This document shows, one piece after another, positions 5,801-9,830 of a stretch of DNA of 9,830 bases. The stretch comes from an uncultured Dechloromonas sp. (lineage in GTDB: Bacteria > Pseudomonadota > Gammaproteobacteria > Burkholderiales > Rhodocyclaceae): the NCBI GenBank assembly GCA_946477505.1, contig CAMKYP010000109.1, positions 1 to 9,830 on the forward strand. The letters run 5' to 3'. The translations under genes and the position numbers were made by a program. The notes under the pieces were generated by a model. That model had not been told where the DNA came from. It did not search any database and was given only the letters and a program-made list of their open reading frames with translations. Position 1 is the first letter of the stretch. Each line of letters begins with the position of its first letter.

Positions 5801-6300
5801 GCGGTAACGCGCGCCTGCTTGGCCAGCTTGTTCTTGATGCGGCCCTGCTTCAATTGCGACAAATGATCGACGAAGACAATACCGTTCAGATGGTCGATCT
5901 CATGCTGGATGCAGACAGCCAGCAAACCGTCGGCCTCCATGGTCTGCTCCTTGCCGTCGAGGTCCAGATAATTGATGCTGACCCGTTCGGCACGCTCGAC
6001 CTTGTCGTAGATGCCGGGAACCGACAGACACCCTTCCTCGCCCACCTGCTGCCCTTCACAACGCGACAGTGTCGGATTAATGAAGACAAGCAGATTGTTC
6101 TTCTCTTCCGAGGTATCGATCACGACCAGGCGCTGATGCACGTCAACCTGCGTCGCCGCCAGGCCGATACCGGGTGCCTCGTACATGGTCTCGGCCATGT
6201 CTGCCGCCAGTTTTCGAATGCCATCATCGATTTTGGCAACGGGTTGAGCAACCTTTTTCAGGCGCGGATCGGGGAAACGCAAAATGGGTAGAAGAGCCAT
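5797..6300 (-). CDS. def: Peptide deformylase
   Basis: A 167-residue metalloenzyme that removes the formyl group from the N-terminal Met of new polypeptides at the ribosome. All three family motifs are present: GIGLAATQ (44-51), EEGCLSVPG (88-96) with metal ligand Cys91, and QHEIDHLNG (132-140) with His133, catalytic Glu134 and His137. Length and motif positions are those of the type 1B Gram-negative enzyme. The start MALLPILRFPDPRLKKVAQPV is the standard N-terminus, although the 20 bases upstream (T-rich) hold no Shine-Dalgarno. It is the first gene of the minus-strand def-fmt-htpX group and diverges from the TsaP-like gene across 145 bp, so its promoter must lie in 6301-6445 or overlap the next gene. 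Confidence 0.98.
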   Translation of the reverse strand: MALLPILRFPDPRLKKVAQPVAKIDDGIRKLAADMAETMYEAPGIGLAATQVDVHQRLVVIDTSEEKNNLLVFINPTLSRCEGQQVGEEGCLSVPGIYDKVERAERVSINYLDLDGKEQTMEADGLLAVCIQHEIDHLNGIVFVDHLSQLKQGRIKNKLAKQARVTA

Positions 6301-6445
6301 GTCAAAAATGGAATAAAAGCTTGCTCGCTTAGGTTATTACGTGCAGAATCTAAAGCAATTCCGAGGTAAGAAAACGCAAAATCGCGTGACGCTACTGAGA
6401 CCGCTTCGGTGGCATTGCGTTCCACCGGCACGAGAGGTTACGACT
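6301..6445. promoter_or_regulatory. Divergent def / tsaP-like promoter region and 5' leader
   Basis: The 145-bp gap is the most AT-rich part of the window. On the plus strand TTGCTC (6321-6326) and CAGAAT (6344-6349) are separated by 17 bp, a plausible weak sigma70 promoter that would start transcription near 6356. On the minus strand TTGCTT and TAACCT (about 16 bp apart, in 6329-6359) are a weaker candidate for def. Within the plus-strand leader, ACCG-CTT-CGGT (6400-6410) and CGGTGG-N9-CCACCG (6407-6427) share the CGGT arm and so cannot form together. The Shine-Dalgarno (GAGAGG, 6432-6437) follows directly. No known riboswitch is recognised. Confidence 0.45.
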
Positions 6446-7486
6446 ATGGTTCGCATTATATCCGCGCTCATCTTGGCCGTGACGGCCGTCTGCGCATCCG
6501 CCGCCGACCCGCTGCAGCTCGTCGACAACCCGCCGGACCGCCATGTCGTCGTCAAGGGCGATACCTTGTGGGATATCTCCGGCAAATTCCTGAAACAACC
6601 TTGGCGTTGGCCGGAAATCTGGCAGATGAACAAGGATCAGATCAAGAATCCCCACCTGATTTATCCGGGCGATGTCGTCATGCTCGACATGTCCAGCGGC
6701 TCGCCCCGCCTCAAGCTGGGCAAGCGGGTCGGCGGCACCTCGGGCGGTACCGGCAAGCTGCAGCCGAGCGTGCATAGTGCGCCGGTCCAGCAAGGCATCC
6801 CCAGTATCCCGGCGGGGGCCATCGAGCCGTTCATTTCGCAGCCACTGGTCATCGAGGACAGCGAACTCAATACTGGCGTCAAGATCGTTGCCATGCAGGA
6901 GGACCGCATGCTGGTCGGCACCGGCGACACCTTCTACGCCAGCGGTATCCCGGACGCTGCCGTCACGAAATGGCACGTCTTCCGCAAGGGCAAGCCGCTG
7001 AAGGATCCGGAAACCGGCAAGGTCATCGCCTACGAAGCCTTCTTCCTCGGCAACGCCCGTCTGGTCAAACCTGGCGAGCCAGCCATGCTGCGTATCTCCC
7101 TCGCCAAGGAAGAAATCGCCCGTGGCGACCGCCTGGTTCCAGCACCGGAACCGCAGATCATTTCCTATGTGCCGCACCGTCCGGAACAGGACGTATCGGC
7201 CCGCGTGATCGGTATCTACGGTGGCCTGCGCGAAGGTGGTGCCAATTCGGTCATCGCACTGAATGTCGGCAAGAACAACGGCATGGAAGTCGGCCACGTC
7301 GTAGCCCTGTACCGCAAACGTATCTCGCTCGACGTGGATATCGACGGTCGGCGTACCGCCACCCCCGTTCCCGACGAACGCTATGGCCTGGCTTTTGTCT
7401 TCCGCGTCTTCAACGGCGTCAGCTACGCGCTGGTCGTCGAATCGTCGAAGGCCGTCATTTCCGGAGATTCGGTCAGGAATCCGTGA
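6446..7486 (+). CDS. LysM-domain peptidoglycan-binding protein, TsaP-like (type IV pilus secretin-associated)
   Basis: A 346-residue exported protein. The ATG at 6446 follows GAGAGGT at good spacing and gives a signal peptide (residues 1-19, cleavage near CASA-AD); Cys16 lacks a lipobox. A LysM domain spans about 33-81 (HVVVKGDTLWDISGKF, then WPEIWQMNKDQIKNPHLIYPGDVVML) and should bind peptidoglycan. A Gly/Ser/Pro-rich linker (about 84-125) leads to a C-terminal part whose segment from about 252 (ARVIGIYGG, VIALNVGKNNGMEVGHVVALYR) resembles the FlgT_C-like region of TsaP. TsaP anchors the PilQ secretin of type IV pili; the Pseudomonas aeruginosa homologue PA0020 also sits between def/fmt and dprA, which supports the assignment. 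No pil genes are in the window. Its TGA overlaps the dprA GTG by four bases (GTGA), implying coupled translation. Confidence 0.85.
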   Translation: MVRIISALILAVTAVCASAADPLQLVDNPPDRHVVVKGDTLWDISGKFLKQPWRWPEIWQMNKDQIKNPHLIYPGDVVMLDMSSGSPRLKLGKRVGGTSGGTGKLQPSVHSAPVQQGIPSIPAGAIEPFISQPLVIEDSELNTGVKIVAMQEDRMLVGTGDTFYASGIPDAAVTKWHVFRKGKPLKDPETGKVIAYEAFFLGNARLVKPGEPAMLRISLAKEEIARGDRLVPAPEPQIISYVPHRPEQDVSARVIGIYGGLREGGANSVIALNVGKNNGMEVGHVVALYRKRISLDVDIDGRRTATPVPDERYGLAFVFRVFNGVSYALVVESSKAVISGDSVRNP

Positions 7487-8568
7487 GCGACACCAACGCC
7501 CTGGCCGCCTGGCTGCGGCTGACCCTGATTCCCGGCATTGGCGGCGAGACGCAACGAAAGCTTCTCGCCGCTTTCGGTTTACCCGAAGCTATTTTCGCTG
7601 CCAGCCGCCTCGAGGTACGCCGTGTCGTCGGCGACCGTGCCGATCTGTTATTCGACACCGATGCCACAGACGCCATCGCACGCAGTCTCGAATGGGCCGA
7701 GCAACCGGGGCAAACCATCCTGACACTGGCCGATCCAGACTACCCGCCGGCCCTGCTCGAAATCGCCGACCCGCCGAGCCTCCTTTACGTACGCGGCACC
7801 CCGGACCTGCTGAACAGGCGCGGACTTGCCTTGGTCGGTAGCCGCAATGCCACACCGCAAGGCGCCCAGACTGCCGAAAATTTTGCCCGCCACCTGGCAG
7901 CACGGGGCCTATGCATCGTCAGCGGACTGGCGCTCGGTATCGATGCAGCCGCCCACCGCGGTGCCCTGGCCGCCAGCGGCGATACGGTCGCCGTTATCGG
8001 CACCGGTGCCGACCGCATCTATCCGGCGCGCAACAAGGAACTGGCCCTTGCCATTGCCGAGCGCGGTGCCATCGTTTCCGAATTCCCGCTCGGTACCCCT
8101 GCCGTGGCCCACAATTTTCCGCGCCGCAACCGGATCATTTCCGGGCTGGCGCGTGGCGTGCTCGTCGTCGAAGCGGCGCCCGACAGCGGCTCGCTGATCA
8201 CCGCCCGCCTGGCTGCCGAACAGGGTCGCGATGTCTTCGCCATCCCCGGCTCCATTCATTCGCCCGTCGCCCGCGGTTGCCATAAGCTGATCAAGCAGGG
8301 CGCCAAGCTGGTGGAAACGGCCAACGACATCCTGGAAGAGCTTGGCGAAGACTTCCTGCTTTCGTCCCGCGCACCGGCGGTGAGCGCACCGCCAACCGAT
8401 GCGTCGCCCCTCCTGACAGCCTTGGGCTACGCCCCTTGCAGCCTCGACGAACTGGTCGAGCGCACCGGCCAGAGTGCCGATACGCTGTTGCCGGAGTTGC
8501 TGACGCTTGAACTCGGCGGCCTGGTGGCCCCTCTTCCGGGCAACCGTTACCAGCGCCTCGCCCAGTAG
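7483..8568 (+). CDS. dprA: DNA-processing protein DprA (Smf)
   Basis: A 361-residue cytoplasmic protein that binds incoming single-stranded DNA and loads RecA during natural transformation. The frame is open well upstream, but GTG at 7483 is chosen because it overlaps the preceding stop and gives the expected N-terminus (LRLTLIPGIGGETQRKLLAAFG, a helix-hairpin-helix/SAM-like domain, 11-32). The Rossmann core covers about 87-290: YPPALLEIADPP, LALVGSRNATPQG (115-127), SGLALGIDAAAHRGAL (147-162), VIGTGADRIYP (171-181), FPRRNRIISGLA (212-223) and PDSGSLITARLAAEQGRDVFAIPG. A C-terminal winged-helix (DML1-like) domain runs from about 308 to 361. All domains are intact and the length is normal. The pairing with a pilus-associated TsaP-like protein suggests transformation capacity but does not prove it. 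Confidence 0.96.
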   Translation: MSDTNALAAWLRLTLIPGIGGETQRKLLAAFGLPEAIFAASRLEVRRVVGDRADLLFDTDATDAIARSLEWAEQPGQTILTLADPDYPPALLEIADPPSLLYVRGTPDLLNRRGLALVGSRNATPQGAQTAENFARHLAARGLCIVSGLALGIDAAAHRGALAASGDTVAVIGTGADRIYPARNKELALAIAERGAIVSEFPLGTPAVAHNFPRRNRIISGLARGVLVVEAAPDSGSLITARLAAEQGRDVFAIPGSIHSPVARGCHKLIKQGAKLVETANDILEELGEDFLLSSRAPAVSAPPTDASPLLTALGYAPCSLDELVERTGQSADTLLPELLTLELGGLVAPLPGNRYQRLAQ

Positions 8569-8587
8569 CCTCATTCATATATAGAGA

Positions 8588-8626
8588 CGGCTTGCCAAGC
8601 CGCTTGCGGGGCACTTATCATGCCCC
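8588..8626 (+). promoter_or_regulatory. Candidate topB promoter embedded in two inverted repeats
   Basis: TTGCCA (8592-8597) and TATCAT (8616-8621) are 18 bp apart and match five of six and four to five of six consensus bases. Transcription would start near 8628, leaving a leader of about 20 bases with AGGT before the ATG. The -35 box lies within CGGCTT-GCC-AAGCCG (8588-8602), and the -10 box lies across GGGGCA-N7-TGCCCC (8608-8626). Neither hairpin is followed by a T-run, so they are weak candidates for dprA terminators. Promoter call is from sequence match only. Confidence 0.45.
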
Positions 8627-8647
8627 GGCACTCCAACAGGTCGAACC

Positions 8648-9830
8648 ATGTCCAAAAAGCTGATCATTGCCGAAAAACCTTCTGTCGCCGCCGACATCGC
8701 GCGGGCGCTGGGCGGCTTCACCAAACACGACGACTACTTCGAAAGCGAAGACTTCGTTCTCTCGTCGGCCGTCGGTCACCTGCTGGAACTGGCCTGCCCA
8801 GAAGAATTCGAGGTCAAGCGCGGCAAATGGTCCTTCGCCCACCTGCCGGTCATCCCGCCACACTTCGCGCTGAAGCCGATCGAGAAGACCGAATCGCGCC
8901 TCAAGGTGCTCAACAAACTGATCAAGCGCAAGGATGTCGTCGGCCTGATCAATGCCTGCGACGCGGGGCGCGAGGGCGAGTTGATCTTTAATTACATAGC
9001 CCAGAACGCAAAGTCCGGCAAACCGGTGCAACGCCTCTGGCTGCAATCGATGACCCAGGGCGCCATTCGCGACGGCTTTGCTCATCTGCGCCCGGGGCGC
9101 GAAATGGAAGGCCTCGGCGACGCCGCCGTCTGCCGCTCCGAATCCGACTGGCTGGTCGGCATCAACGGAACGCGGGCAATGACCGCCTTCAACTCGAAGA
9201 CGGGTGGCTTCCACCTGACCACCGTCGGCCGTGTGCAGACACCGACGCTGGCCATCGTCGTCGAGCGTGAAAAGAAAATCCGCGAATTCAAGCCGCGCGA
9301 CTACTGGGAAGTCGAAGCCGAATTCAGCGCCAAGGCCGGCAGCTATAAAGGCAAGTGGTTCGACGAAGCCTACAAGGGTAAAAACGACGACGAACACGCC
9401 CGCGCCGACCGCCTGTGGGAAGTCTCCCGCGCCGAAGTCATTCGCGCCGCCACACTGGGAAAGCCCGGCGAGGTGACGGAGGAGTCCAAACCGGAAACCC
9501 GCCTGTCGCCGGGCCTCTTCGATCTGACCACGCTGCAGCGCGAAGCCAACGCCCGCTTCGGCTTCTCGGCCAAGACCACGCTATCACTGGCCCAGGCGCT
9601 GTACGAAAAGCACAAGGTCCTGACCTACCCGCGTACCGATTCGCGCTGCCTGCCGGAAGACTACCTGCCGACGGTCAAGGAAACGCTGGCCGTACTGACC
9701 GGCCAGGGCGCCGGCAAGGGCCACGACGAAGTGCTGCTCTCGCGCTATTCGCCCTTTGCCCACCAGATCCTGGCTCGCAACTGGGTGCTGCCCAACAAGC
9801 GCATCTTCAACAACGCCAAGATCAGCGACC
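8648..9830 (+). CDS. topB: DNA topoisomerase III-type (type IA) topoisomerase, 3' end off the right edge
   Basis: The first 394 residues are present and the frame is still open at the window end. Type IA enzymes relax negatively supercoiled DNA and unlink single-stranded or precatenated DNA by passing one strand through a transient break. The Toprim domain has Glu9 in IIAEKPS and Asp105 in ACDAGREGELI (103-113). The second acidic residue of the usual DxD is Gly107, as in many TopB/topoisomerase III proteins outside the E. coli type. GRVQTPTL (194-201) and YPRTDSR (327-333) are present; Tyr327 is the catalytic tyrosine that bonds covalently to DNA. The N-terminus and SFAHLPVIPPHFALKPI are TopB-like rather than TopA-like. 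The start at 8648 has AGGT nearby. E. coli has smg and then topA-like genes after dprA; here no smg lies in the 79-bp gap. Confidence 0.93.
   Translation, partial: MSKKLIIAEKPSVAADIARALGGFTKHDDYFESEDFVLSSAVGHLLELACPEEFEVKRGKWSFAHLPVIPPHFALKPIEKTESRLKVLNKLIKRKDVVGLINACDAGREGELIFNYIAQNAKSGKPVQRLWLQSMTQGAIRDGFAHLRPGREMEGLGDAAVCRSESDWLVGINGTRAMTAFNSKTGGFHLTTVGRVQTPTLAIVVEREKKIREFKPRDYWEVEAEFSAKAGSYKGKWFDEAYKGKNDDEHARADRLWEVSRAEVIRAATLGKPGEVTEESKPETRLSPGLFDLTTLQREANARFGFSAKTTLSLAQALYEKHKVLTYPRTDSRCLPEDYLPTVKETLAVLTGQGAGKGHDEVLLSRYSPFAHQILARNWVLPNKRIFNNAKISD

Noticed and set aside
6392..7297. Minus-strand open frame of 301 codons opposite the TsaP-like gene
   Set aside because: Antisense to a gene with a clear signal peptide, LysM domain and ribosome-binding site; the translation has no family features.
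8618..9397. Minus-strand open frame of 259 codons opposite topB
   Set aside because: The sense strand encodes the conserved Toprim and catalytic regions of a type IA topoisomerase; the antisense product resembles nothing known to me.
1..9830. CRISPR array, tRNA, rRNA, insertion sequence or integrase
   Set aside because: No regularly spaced repeats, cloverleaf-like sequence, transposase motif or terminal repeats were seen in the short intergenic gaps.

Overview
The window is dense, GC-rich bacterial chromosome with short intergenic gaps and several start/stop overlaps. Gene content and order (def-fmt-htpX, rsmB followed by a DUF4390 gene, and a LysM gene followed by dprA and a type IA topoisomerase) point to a betaproteobacterium, most likely near the Rhodocyclales (Dechloromonas/Azonexus-like). 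That placement comes from gene order and protein flavour only; there is no rRNA or other marker to confirm it.

Layout. (1) Positions 1-1586, minus strand: rsmB (16S rRNA m5C967 methyltransferase), coupled to a secreted DUF4390 protein that runs off the left edge. (2) 1621-3959, plus strand: a four-gene block with a secreted S1/P1-type zinc nuclease, a small AdoMet decarboxylase (speD), a DJ-1/PfpI-family protein resembling plant DJ-1D, and a small ribbon-helix-helix protein. (3) 3975-6300, minus strand: transcribed as def -> fmt -> htpX (peptide deformylase, Met-tRNA formyltransferase, membrane zinc protease). (4) 6446-9830, plus strand: a TsaP-like LysM protein overlapping dprA, then a type IA topoisomerase of the topoisomerase III (TopB) type cut by the right edge.

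Function. The two minus-strand groups are the familiar formyl-Met/ribosome-maturation and protein-quality neighbourhood; rsmB is commonly close to def and fmt. Here the opposite-strand block at 1621-3959 lies between htpX and rsmB, so it looks inserted or inverted relative to the usual co-directional cluster. The right-hand group brings together a predicted type IV pilus secretin-associated, peptidoglycan-binding protein and the DprA recombination mediator, both plausibly linked to DNA uptake.

The only promoter-sized gaps are 1587-1620 (divergent, 34 bp), 2902-2997, 3580-3626, 4818-4876, 6301-6445 (divergent, the most AT-rich stretch) and 8569-8647. No gene-free stretch exceeds 300 bases. I see no tRNA, rRNA, CRISPR array, insertion sequence or prophage gene. 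Most of the window is ordinary housekeeping sequence; the points worth a second look are the inserted block, possible leaderless starts, palindromes at gene boundaries and the TsaP-dprA pairing. I found no convincing new biological system.
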